From the NCBI GenBank assembly GCA_029559475.1, contig JAKQBN010000021.1:1-64000 (forward strand): a stretch of 64,000 nucleotides of DNA. Direction: 5' to 3'. The notes below the pieces were generated by a model. It made no database searches. It saw nothing but the letters and a program-made list of their open reading frames with translations, and was not told the origin of the DNA. This document shows positions 57,201-64,000 of this stretch, piece after piece (the first letter of the stretch is position 1; each line of letters starts with the position of its first letter). Position numbers and translations under genes: made by a program. The stretch comes from a bacterium (GTDB lineage Bacteria; UBA4055).

Positions 57201-57829
57201 ACATTTTTAAATGCTGTAGTGCCTGTTAACTCTCTTACTATCGGTGGAAATATATCAGTTCCTGCATAAGGACTTAATGAAAAGTCAATTACCCATTCGT
57301 AATTGTCGGCATTATCAGTAAATGGCGTCCAGTTTCCGACTTCATCTTTGTAAAAACTGTGTCCGCTCATTGTAGTATAAGATGAAACCAGACGCGGATT
57401 GTTGCCCTCTAGAGGAACAACAACTATCCAAAAATCATCTCTCATTACCATCGGAGTATCGAATATGTGGATGTTGTAAAAATCTACCCTAGCTGTATCA
57501 GGTTCTTCCAATTCCCACAGAAGCGTAGTTCCATCCTTGTCATAGATTTTGTAGCTGTAAGCATAACCCGGATCATACAAATAAGAGTTTATAGCGTGTA
57601 AATTTATCGGGTATTCAAGACCGAAATCATTTACATTTAAGAAAGTAGCTCTTTCGGCATTTATTGAGAAAACATGAACTGGACCCGAGACGTATGAATA
57701 CCACAGTGTATCCTTTGAATCTCTAAGAGTTTTACCAGCATCGTTCAGCATTTCTTTGTTCGAGTACCAGTCAACAGCAAATGAATTCACGGTTAATATT
57801 ACCAGCAGAAATGTAAAAATCTTTTTCAT
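54275..57829 (-). CDS. large secreted paralogue with choice-of-anchor/MAM-like domains and type IX sorting domain
   Basis: 1184 residues. Same order as its neighbour: signal peptide, two cleaved-adhesin-like domains (WLISPKISVPSDNLTVLSF ... EWHIDDVEVIYD; NWILTGDWGLETSAYTSAS ... NGMNIDDVTVSV), Ig-like repeats and a Por-type C-terminal domain. The sorting domain, however, is of the VFNTKGELV subtype shared with 57845-59329, not that of its paralogue. The ATG at 57829 is preferred over an upstream TTG because GGAGAG lies just before it. Confidence 0.85.
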   Translation of the reverse strand: MKKIFTFLLVILTVNSFAVDWYSNKEMLNDAGKTLRDSKDTLWYSYVSGPVHVFSINAERATFLNVNDFGLEYPINLHAINSYLYDPGYAYSYKIYDKDGTTLLWELEEPDTARVDFYNIHIFDTPMVMRDDFWIVVVPLEGNNPRLVSSYTTMSGHSFYKDEVGNWTPFTDNADNYEWVIDFSLSPYAGTDIFPPIVRELTGTTAFKNVPMIISSTIQEQSAMNVVTGQYNIGAGWFDFLMEPVSKTNYNYTGIIPGQPHGTTGLVRIYAEDTLANSSTSVEYPILWSQDIPLISEKFEGETFPPAGWALENAYPEVTDGGFIHGIFYETVFDSLLIWDGKQAFHNYIDGDQDDWLISPKISVPSDNLTVLSFTQRVSWMSYMVYHGVSVTTDLVNWTEIYTGAPTADPSDPTGDLSILETTVLNLSAYKGQDIYIGFNYKGYFASEWHIDDVEVIYDSSAPEVVSISANPALLPVVGAYVNNPMELILAVSDVSGVASVIGHYAFGAETGDVIFTRSKGDETWTGTIPSMAAAVTGTIYFDLTDIGGLTATTSNYSIEFVNDTDGPIINYCSGRQAFIDLPMNLELSFKDESAIAQVKGHYSKDNWITQYDFDLIPSKIHEYTYLGTIPAETEQVLNGIVKFTITDTAGNSTISSEYTVKWFDGAITLYDNFESGTYNWILTGDWGLETSAYTSASHSLTESPDSVYTANNSSSATVANSIDLSGHYPYGSSSANIRFWCKYDIEQEFDYMYFEVSDDNGSTWNRHKTWTGEGVDWHEETIDLSMYTGSNQVKFRWFFVSDSGYEVNGMNIDDVTVSVYYNPNDHPVIIHDGPEFYEGTLNEYTSTATVYDMDGIDSVWVEYTVDSLQLETLLPVYTSENIWEFTIPQYPAGSRIDYVIKASDASEDHLESYTKTYSYIQGIYKAYDSGIASYYKLLENNNAMAVKITMNEDPYIYAYLLSILIRNYADAGHLSDDMQVHVWSDNYGSPGPELIPPFDVTPAATLSDNSAFTICDLRDLGFWASGDIWVGISSPYGKVYSLIESPIEAGTTAYERSSSGIWNGTEWTWSLEPEFNYQIRAITYPLDGIEDETLPENTELHQNYPNPFNPETTIKYSLKSEGQVTLSVFNTKGELVNRLVNEMKTAGNHSVNFNGDGLNSGIYFYRLSVNGKLVQSKKMMMLK

Positions 57830-57844
57830 TTTACTCTCCAACTT

Positions 57845-59329
57845 TTACTTTAACATCAGCATTCGTTTAGAATTAACGCATTTCCTGTCCACACTGAGCT
57901 TATAAAAATAAATCCCTGAATTCAACCCTTCACCGTTAAAATTTACCGTATGATTTCCAGCCGTTTTCTTTTCGTTGACAAGGTTACGGACAAGCTCGCC
58001 CTTCGTGTTGAAAACCGACAGCGTGACCATCCCTTCGCATTTTAGTGAATAGCTGATCTCAGTTGACGGATTGAATGGGTTAGGGTAGTTTTGGTATAGC
58101 TCGGTTGAGGAAGGAATGGCGGAATCTTCTATACCTGTAGGTATATCAACTTTTTGTATAATTATATTGTTATCGTTTACACCGGCTGATATAAATCCAT
58201 TTTCAATAGGTCTGATGACTCCGGTATTGATGAAGGTATGCGTCCAAATTTCCTGCAACTCTGTTCCCGTGTATATTATTTTTGTAATATCAGTACTGTT
58301 TACAATTTGGAAGACATATTCATTTTCTCCTACCCGATAGATCCATTCAATTTTATTTTCATAGGGACCTGAAATACATTCAGTTTCGCCGTTTGTATCA
58401 AGCTTTATCAGAAAATTTTCATTTTCATCAGTAAAATTATTATTATTTAAGTCCTTCCAGACACTGTATATGCAGCCTCCGTCCGACGTTGCTGAAATTC
58501 TTCTAATTTCATTCTCAGTATGGGTTGCTGGATGATAGTATCCATAGTAATATTTCTGCCAGAGAATATTCTGATTCTCATCGAATTTTGTTATGTAATT
58601 GTATTCATCTTTGAGATACATTCCGCTAATCGAACCTGCAATTAATACATCACCATTTGCTGACTCGTCAAAATCATTGATATAAAAGTAATAGATGAAT
58701 CTCTCAATATTGTCTACAAAAAGTGTATCCGGAAAATCGATATCTTTTTTTTCTACGATAACCTGATTATTTGTATTTAGTAGCATGTCGTATCCGTAAC
58801 TGCATTTAAAACAACTGTCGTAGTAATACAATTTCGATATTGTTTTATGGTAAAAAGAGTTTTTCATCTCCCTAAAGTAGTAATAAACAGACGGAAATGG
58901 ATCATCATACTCTACCGTATCACATTCATTATTTTTAAAATACATCTGCCATGCATCGCACAATTGACTGTCTGCATCACCTGAAACATGATTACCGATC
59001 AATGTTAGACTTGAATCTGCGTATCCGACTCCTATTGTACCGTCATTAAATAACATTCCGAGATTTTCAGAAGTAAGCATATTTCCATTCTGATCCAATT
59101 TTATAAGTTTTGTATCAGGAACGGATATGAGTGAATCTGAGCCTGCAAGCCATACACTATGGTTCGGCCCATTCGTGTAACACGCAACCATTATATCTCC
59201 GGTAGGAGCGATATCCACTCCTACCGGTCCTTCATCGGCAGTTTCAAATGGTATAGCTCTTTCCCACATTATAGTTTGGGCATTAAGGATACTGATTAAA
59301 ATGATCGCAAAAGAAAATACTCTCCTCAT
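57845..59329 (-). CDS. secreted protein with type IX sorting domain
   Basis: 494 residues from the ATG at 59329 (GAGG six bases before it). Signal peptide (1-16), then repeats with alternating GDIMVACYTNG / GGCIYSVWKDLNNNN / GDVLIAGSISG segments suggestive of a beta propeller of about 50-residue blades (SBBP-like), and a C-terminal Por domain (FNPSTEISYSL, VFNTKGELV, SGIYFYKLSV). No catalytic motif seen. First of the four-gene block of exported proteins. Confidence 0.75.
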   Translation of the reverse strand: MRRVFSFAIILISILNAQTIMWERAIPFETADEGPVGVDIAPTGDIMVACYTNGPNHSVWLAGSDSLISVPDTKLIKLDQNGNMLTSENLGMLFNDGTIGVGYADSSLTLIGNHVSGDADSQLCDAWQMYFKNNECDTVEYDDPFPSVYYYFREMKNSFYHKTISKLYYYDSCFKCSYGYDMLLNTNNQVIVEKKDIDFPDTLFVDNIERFIYYFYINDFDESANGDVLIAGSISGMYLKDEYNYITKFDENQNILWQKYYYGYYHPATHTENEIRRISATSDGGCIYSVWKDLNNNNFTDENENFLIKLDTNGETECISGPYENKIEWIYRVGENEYVFQIVNSTDITKIIYTGTELQEIWTHTFINTGVIRPIENGFISAGVNDNNIIIQKVDIPTGIEDSAIPSSTELYQNYPNPFNPSTEISYSLKCEGMVTLSVFNTKGELVRNLVNEKKTAGNHTVNFNGEGLNSGIYFYKLSVDRKCVNSKRMLMLK

Positions 59330-59370
59330 ATCGCACCTCATACTGGTTATTCTTAATCAAAACTATAAAT

Positions 59371-59398
59371 AATATACCAAAATTTGCTGTTAAAGCAA
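59371..59398 (-). promoter_or_regulatory. predicted promoter of the secreted-protein block
   Basis: Minus strand TTGCTT (59398-59393), 16-base spacer, TATATT (59376-59371), 42 bases before the ATG at 59329. Gaps between the four secreted-protein genes are 15, 9 and 16 bases, so one transcript is likely. Confidence 0.4.
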
Positions 59399-59436
59399 CA
59401 GAATTTAAAATAATATTTATTATGATTTGTAAGATA

Positions 59437-60225
59437 TTATAGCTTTATAAGATACTCTTCATACTCGGAATAAATTTCAAATCCGACAGCTTTGTATGCT
59501 CTGACAGCAGGAGCGTTTGATGCTTTGACATTTAGACCGAGAACATCAACGGTTTTGAGCAGGTCTTTGCACAGGGTTGAAGTGAGGATCTTGCATATAG
59601 ATCTGCCTCTGTGCGTGATCGCAGTTGAAATACTGCCTACAGCTGCGACTTTGTATTGAGGCGAATAGACATGAATTCCCGCGATCCCGACTAGCACACT
59701 TTTATCAAAACAGCCGTAGAACTTTCCTGTTTCAAGCATTCTAGGATCAAACCAGTTATCGGGGTAGTTTATTTCATAAAATGTCGTGATCTCAGACAGA
59801 TCAGTTTTTGTTACGATCCTGACCTGAAATCCCGGATTATTTATTTCATTTGGAGCTTTTTTAAGAACCATTCTGTAATGGAGTCCGTATTCTTTACAGA
59901 TCTTATCCTTGCCTATCACATCGATCAGGCCCGGTGAAAAGTGAGCATTGAACTCCTTAGGCAGCAGAGGTTTTATGCCTTCGATAAGCGCTATTGTTTC
60001 ATCCCTGTCCGTATCTGTGAAGCTGATTATAGTCGGCGGGTTCATGCCTATGTAATTCAGTATGAGCGCGGATATTGAACCGTCAGCTATCTTTGCATAC
60101 CATATCGTGTGCGGAAAATAAAAATCGTCAAGATCACCTATAGAATACACATGAAGGGCGGGATTTCTGTTCAGGTATGAAAAAATCTCAGCCTTGTCAT
60201 GTAGCGTGATTATTTTTGAAGCCAT
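59437..60225 (-). CDS. GNAT-family acetyltransferase
   Basis: 262 residues. The C-terminal half carries the GNAT fold: AAVGSISTAITHRGRSICKIL is the acetyl-CoA loop (Q/RxxGxG/A-like, here RGRSIC) and GLNVKASNAPAVRAYKAVGF the closing helix and strand. The N-terminal half is a diverged second GNAT-like domain. Substrate unknown. Follows the MFS gene with 2 bases between. Confidence 0.85.
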   Translation of the reverse strand: MASKIITLHDKAEIFSYLNRNPALHVYSIGDLDDFYFPHTIWYAKIADGSISALILNYIGMNPPTIISFTDTDRDETIALIEGIKPLLPKEFNAHFSPGLIDVIGKDKICKEYGLHYRMVLKKAPNEINNPGFQVRIVTKTDLSEITTFYEINYPDNWFDPRMLETGKFYGCFDKSVLVGIAGIHVYSPQYKVAAVGSISTAITHRGRSICKILTSTLCKDLLKTVDVLGLNVKASNAPAVRAYKAVGFEIYSEYEEYLIKL

Positions 60226-60227
60226 TT

Positions 60228-61397
60228 CTAATCGCTCCTTGCCCTGTACTTAAGCGTGAAGATGATCATGAGAACCGCGGCTGTTAAGGCCATTGCCCCG
60301 CCGAAATAGAATGGCGCGTTTGAATTTACATTGTCGTATAAATAGCCTGCGATAACGCTGGCCGGAAGAAGTGTGATGCCTATAATAGCGTGATATATGC
60401 CGAATCCTGTTCCTTTCATATCCTTTGATACTATATCGGATAAAAGCGATTTCTGGCTTCCATCTGCAAAAGCACTGTATAGTCCGTAAAGGACGAAAAG
60501 AGCTATGAAAATACTAGCGTTGTTAAACCTGCCGAAAAGAAAATATACAGCGGAATAGATCAGATATCCGGTAATGATCATCACTGTGCGGCCTTTTTTA
60601 TCGGACAGCTTTCCGATAGGTATGGCAAAAATCACTGATACGGTATTGAAGATCATGTAAATAAAAGGCACATAAGCTTTTTCGATCCCTGTATCTGCTG
60701 TTTTTACGAGAAGCAGCGCATCGGTTGAGTTACCGAGCGAGAATACAAAAATTATAGCAAGGTAGAACCAGAATTTTGCCGGAAGTTCTCTGACAGAAAC
60801 TTTTCTTCTCTCATCAGAGCCGTTGTGAGCTTCTCTGATCATGAATATGATTATCAGCACTCCGATCACGGCCGGGATCGCCGACAGCACGAATACCGTA
60901 GCATAATTACCGGGTAGAAAATACAGAACGGCGAAAGCTCCCAGAGGTCCTAATATCGCGCCCGAGTTATCCATAGCCTTATGGAATCCGAAATTCCTGC
61001 CGGTCTTTTCCTTTCCTACAGAACCGCTGATAAGGCTGTCCCTTGGCGCTGTCCTCACTCCTTTTCCGATCCGTTCGATAAATCTCAGCCAGAGAATGTG
61101 TACCGGCCTTCCGGCGAGGGCGTAAACGGGAGTAATAATAGCCGTAAGCCCGTAGCCGAATATCATGAACGGTTTATTTTTGCCTATCTTATCGCTCCAC
61201 AGCCCCGATAAAGCCTTTAAAAGAGATGCTGTGCTTTCGGCAATCCCCTCTATAAGCGCGATCTTTGTCTTTGTAGCGCCGATCGACATCAAGAACATCG
61301 GCATCACGCTGTAAACCATCTTGGTGGATGTATCAGTAAAAAAACTGGTAAGACCTGTGTAGAACACGTTCTTTTCCAGCCCGAAATATTTTTTCAT
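60228..61397 (-). CDS. major facilitator superfamily transporter
   Basis: 389 residues and about eleven to twelve membrane segments. The inter-helix motif GLWSDKIGKNKP (about 67-78) and its second-half equivalent GKLSDKKGRTV mark the MFS fold; RFIERIGKGVRTAPRDSLI is typical of a group of uncharacterised drug- or metabolite-exporters. Substrate unknown. Probably cotranscribed with the GNAT gene and the M42 peptidase upstream (10-base gap). Confidence 0.9.
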   Translation of the reverse strand: MKKYFGLEKNVFYTGLTSFFTDTSTKMVYSVMPMFLMSIGATKTKIALIEGIAESTASLLKALSGLWSDKIGKNKPFMIFGYGLTAIITPVYALAGRPVHILWLRFIERIGKGVRTAPRDSLISGSVGKEKTGRNFGFHKAMDNSGAILGPLGAFAVLYFLPGNYATVFVLSAIPAVIGVLIIIFMIREAHNGSDERRKVSVRELPAKFWFYLAIIFVFSLGNSTDALLLVKTADTGIEKAYVPFIYMIFNTVSVIFAIPIGKLSDKKGRTVMIITGYLIYSAVYFLFGRFNNASIFIALFVLYGLYSAFADGSQKSLLSDIVSKDMKGTGFGIYHAIIGITLLPASVIAGYLYDNVNSNAPFYFGGAMALTAAVLMIIFTLKYRARSD

Positions 61398-61407
61398 AAA
61401 ATTTTCT

Positions 61408-62445
61408 CTATTTTGAAAGTATGTATCTTATCGTTAGTTCTGTCGTAGCATCCAGTGAATCCCTGTGAACTCTCTCGTATGAATGCGAAGCATCTACTCC
61501 CGGTCCGAAAAGCGCATGTTTTGCGTCTATACCTGTTCTTAAAGCTGCCGCGGCATCACTTCCGTACATCGGATATATATCTACTTTATAAGGTATTTTG
61601 TTCTTTTCTGCAATACCGACGATCTTTTTTCTCAGTTCATAATCGAAAGGTCCAGATGAATCCTTTGCGCATATAGATACTGTAAATTCATCAGAAGTCT
61701 GTCCGTATCCCAAAGCTCCCATATCGACAGCTACTATCTCGAAGCAGTTCTGAGGAAGTTTCGAAACTGTCCCGTTTCCGACTTCTTCAGCTACCGAAAT
61801 ATAGAACCATGTTTCGTATTCCGGTACTTCTTTAGACCTGTTAAAATAATCTATAGCGCTTAATAAAGCCGCCACACCCGCCTTGTCGTCAAGATGCCTT
61901 GATTTAATAAAACCGGATTTGGTAACTTCCACTCTCGGATCGAAATAGCAGTAATCTCCCACGCTTATTCCGAGCTTTTTTACATCATCGGCTGACTTAA
62001 CCTTTTCATCAAGCCTGATGCTGATATTGTCGAAATTCCTTTCCTCCTTAGAAAGTGTCGCGTTCACATGCGCTGAAGGATTGTTGTGAACAACGGTACC
62101 CCTGTACCTTTTTCCTGCGGCAGTCTCGATAGTAACATATTCGCCTTCGATGCTGTAGGGATATACTCCTCCGACAGGCACTATGAACACTCTACCGTCG
62201 CCTCCTGTTTTCTTGACCATTGCGCCTAAAGTGTCGACGTGAGCTGTCATAAGCCTTACTTTACTATTATCCTTTCCTTTCAGTTTGACAATAAGACCGC
62301 CTTTATTTGTCTTTTCAGCTTTGACCTTGAATTCTTTGAGCTTCTTTTCCATAAGAGCGACTATCTTTCCGCAGTTTCCCGAAATCCCCTCTGTGTTCAA
62401 AAGTTCCGGAAGAACTTTCCATGCATAATCTTTTGCTTTCTTCAT
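61408..62445 (-). CDS. M42-family aminopeptidase
   Basis: 345 residues. Metal ligands and catalytic residues are visible: AHVDTLGAMV, RHLDDKAGVAAL (bridging aspartate), VAEEVGNG (catalytic and metal glutamates), VAVDMGALG and GVDASHSYERVH (last histidine). Cytoplasmic cobalt/zinc aminopeptidase of the tetrahedral type, degrading peptides to amino acids. Fits an amino-acid-fermenting life. Confidence 0.93.
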   Translation of the reverse strand: MKKAKDYAWKVLPELLNTEGISGNCGKIVALMEKKLKEFKVKAEKTNKGGLIVKLKGKDNSKVRLMTAHVDTLGAMVKKTGGDGRVFIVPVGGVYPYSIEGEYVTIETAAGKRYRGTVVHNNPSAHVNATLSKEERNFDNISIRLDEKVKSADDVKKLGISVGDYCYFDPRVEVTKSGFIKSRHLDDKAGVAALLSAIDYFNRSKEVPEYETWFYISVAEEVGNGTVSKLPQNCFEIVAVDMGALGYGQTSDEFTVSICAKDSSGPFDYELRKKIVGIAEKNKIPYKVDIYPMYGSDAAAALRTGIDAKHALFGPGVDASHSYERVHRDSLDATTELTIRYILSK

Positions 62446-62470
62446 TGATATATCTCCGTATTAATAAATT

Positions 62471-63826
62471 TTATCCGATTACTTTAACGCATAAAGCAGC
62501 AAGAAATCCTATTAAAGTCGAAAGTCCGGCTATCGTGCTTCCGCCGTGCTCATATGCCTCGGGAAGCATTGTGTTGGCTATCATCGTAAGCATAGCACCG
62601 GCAGCCATTCCTTCTATCCCCGAGATAAAGTAACGGAGATATCCTTCGGGGTTGCATGGAAAAACGACTGCGCTGATAAGTGCGCCGACCCCTGTCATTA
62701 TGCATAATGACATCCACATCCAGAATATTTTCTTAAATCCCGATCCCTGCCTCTGCATCGTAACTGCGCTCGACATTGCCTCGGGAAGATTGGCTAGAAA
62801 AACACCAGCGATAAAAGCCAAACTCATCGCTTTATTCTCTGAAGCGGCGGCAACAGTAAGCATTCCTATAACCAATGATTCCGGGATGCCGTCCAATGCT
62901 ATTCCAAGCCATATTGCAAGAGCAGCGCCCCCGTGCTCTTTGACTTCGTCTTCAAGATCTTTTTTTGTAACAGGCAGTGAAAGTCTGTTAAGATTTTTCT
63001 GCGCTTTTATCTGCCATTTTAGCGATTCCGCTTTAAATGATTCGTCCTTTTCAGACATATCCTGCAACCTTTCGGTGATTATCTCCGCGCTTGCGTCCTG
63101 AAGAGCGAGAGAATATTTGAGCATATTCTGATAATCGCTTTTTTCCAGAACGTAAACCTGAACGCTGCTGCTGGTGGCTCTTACGTCCGCAGTTCTTGTG
63201 CAGTCGGATATGAGAGCTATTTCGCCAAAAGTATCTCCCGCACCCATTTTCGCGACTACTGTAGGTCCGTTTCCGGTGTCTCTGATCACGTCGACATTCC
63301 CTTCGATGATGAAAAAAAGTTCCTGCCCGTCGTTCCCCTGAGTGATTATAAGATCGCCCTTCTTATACGACCTCGTTTTTATTACCTGCATTAATTGCGA
63401 TATTTCTTCCGGAGGCATAAGATGAAGGAATTTGATGGTGCTCAGACTTTTTATCATCTTTTTTGCGCTTTTATTCTTTTTTAACTGGATATGCCTCTTA
63501 AAGAGCGAAGCTTTACGCAAAAAGGCTCCTTTGCTGTTCAGTATCCTGTTGAGCATTTCAAAGATCAGTCCGCCCATTATTGCTCCGCCCATAGTCGAAA
63601 TGATAATAAGATTATCGTGTCCTTCATGCGATAAATGGAGTGAATGGGCGAACAGCTCTATGGTTAGAGCGAATAATAAAGCTCCTCCTCCGAAAGCCAT
63701 CAGGGAAGAAGTTACTTTCTGCGTAGGTTTAGCCCATAACCCTATAACTGCACCGACTGGAAGTGAGACCGCGCTTACCAGACCCCAGATTCCCGCCATC
63801 ATGGCTATGTATGCCGCTGTACTCAT
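62471..63826 (-). CDS. ZIP-like membrane protein with inserted cyclic-nucleotide-binding domain
   Basis: 451 residues. Three membrane helices (about 5-30, 38-60, 76-95) are followed by a cytoplasmic CNB domain (about 135-250: GDLIITQGNDGQELFFIIEG, GDTFGEIALISDCTRTADVRA carries the phosphate-binding cassette), a helical linker, and about five more helices (300-451). The motif ALDGIPESLVIG matches the ZIP-transporter metal-site helix HNxPEG, but the histidine is missing, so metal transport is doubtful. GGAG precedes the ATG. Follows a YciI-family gene by 11 bases. Confidence 0.7.
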   Translation of the reverse strand: MSTAAYIAMMAGIWGLVSAVSLPVGAVIGLWAKPTQKVTSSLMAFGGGALLFALTIELFAHSLHLSHEGHDNLIIISTMGGAIMGGLIFEMLNRILNSKGAFLRKASLFKRHIQLKKNKSAKKMIKSLSTIKFLHLMPPEEISQLMQVIKTRSYKKGDLIITQGNDGQELFFIIEGNVDVIRDTGNGPTVVAKMGAGDTFGEIALISDCTRTADVRATSSSVQVYVLEKSDYQNMLKYSLALQDASAEIITERLQDMSEKDESFKAESLKWQIKAQKNLNRLSLPVTKKDLEDEVKEHGGAALAIWLGIALDGIPESLVIGMLTVAAASENKAMSLAFIAGVFLANLPEAMSSAVTMQRQGSGFKKIFWMWMSLCIMTGVGALISAVVFPCNPEGYLRYFISGIEGMAAGAMLTMIANTMLPEAYEHGGSTIAGLSTLIGFLAALCVKVIG

Positions 63827-63837
63827 GATATCTCCTT

Positions 63838-64000
63838 TTAATGTCCCAGCCTTACTACTTCAACTGTCTCACCCTGTTTCAGCGCAGGACAGCCTTTAGC
63901 TATTGTAATAGCTTCCGCGTCGCTTTTTGCATGAATAATATAAAAACCCGACAGCTGATTATCCGTTCCCGTAAAAGGATCTTGTGTCATCTTTATACTT
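63838..64000 (-). CDS. YciI-family protein, C-terminal part, cut by window edge
   Basis: 54 codons including the stop enter from the right edge. The protein ends SGFYIIHAKSDAEAITIAKG, then CPALKQGETVEVVRLGH, matching the C-terminal half of YciI-related proteins (small ferredoxin-like-fold enzymes, role mostly unknown). Too short for the ORF lengths usually reported, but open throughout and well matched. Confidence 0.75.
   Translation of the reverse strand, partial: SIKMTQDPFTGTDNQLSGFYIIHAKSDAEAITIAKGCPALKQGETVEVVRLGH

Noticed and set aside
1-64000. CRISPR arrays, tRNA or rRNA genes
   Set aside because: No regularly spaced direct repeats and no cloverleaf or ribosomal sequence recognised on either strand.

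Overview
The window reads as chromosome from a Gram-negative anaerobe of the FCB superphylum, most like Cloacimonadota or a relative such as Delongbacteria. Evidence: four secreted proteins end in the type IX secretion (Por) C-terminal sorting domain; a lipid A gene (lpxK) and several outer-membrane barrels are present; energy genes encode a Na+-translocating carboxylase/decarboxylase and a complete lysine fermentation operon of the acyl-CoA beta-transaminase type known from Cloacimonas. Promoters mostly follow TTGACN, 16-17 bases, TATATT. The phylum is inferred from gene content, not from a marker phylogeny.

Positions 1-4300 are accessory. An IS256-family transposase runs off the left edge. 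It abuts what I read as an integron cassette array without a visible integrase: three attC-like sites (697-765, 2146-2216, 3243-3315) in which the bases after each GTT are perfectly complementary to the start of the next site. The cassettes carry a small unknown protein, a YhcG/DUF1016 PD-(D/E)XK nuclease in reverse orientation with its own promoter, and a secreted CsgG-domain/barrel protein. Just past the last site are two decayed genes: a DUF3841 C-terminal fragment, and an antitoxin N-terminus fused to a headless PIN toxin behind a perfect 10-bp palindromic operator.

Positions 4330-13930 (minus strand) hold envelope genes (two tandem LPP20-like paralogues, several barrel proteins, a degenerate sulfatase-fold protein), metK, and a pteridine cluster folE-folM-folB. 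Positions 14055-18464 (plus) hold hprK, a mannose-type EIIA, a DUF3108 protein, lpxK and a glycolate-oxidase-like Fe-S protein. Positions 18448-22277 (minus) are the sodium-pump decarboxylase cluster. Positions 22433-30144 (plus) hold a BatA/vWA protein, an iron/B12-type ABC transporter without a binding protein, a lipoprotein, a zinc ribbon, lepA and lepB. Positions 30147-35343 hold a DUF4384 protein, two DUF4143 ATPases, and a secreted caspase-FGE fusion between them.

Positions 35374-47220 (minus) form one long operon, atoB-kat-kce-atoD-atoA-kdd-kamA-kamB-kamC-kamD-kamE. It takes lysine to acetyl-CoA by transaminating 3-aminobutyryl-CoA rather than deaminating it to crotonyl-CoA. A CRP/FNR-like palindrome lies in the divergent region shared with a PAS-domain sensor. 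Positions 48142-59329 encode four type IX-exported proteins (an M6 protease, two giant paralogues, one more). The right end holds a GNAT acetyltransferase, an MFS transporter, an M42 peptidase, a ZIP-like transporter with an inserted cyclic-nucleotide-binding domain, and the end of a YciI-family gene.
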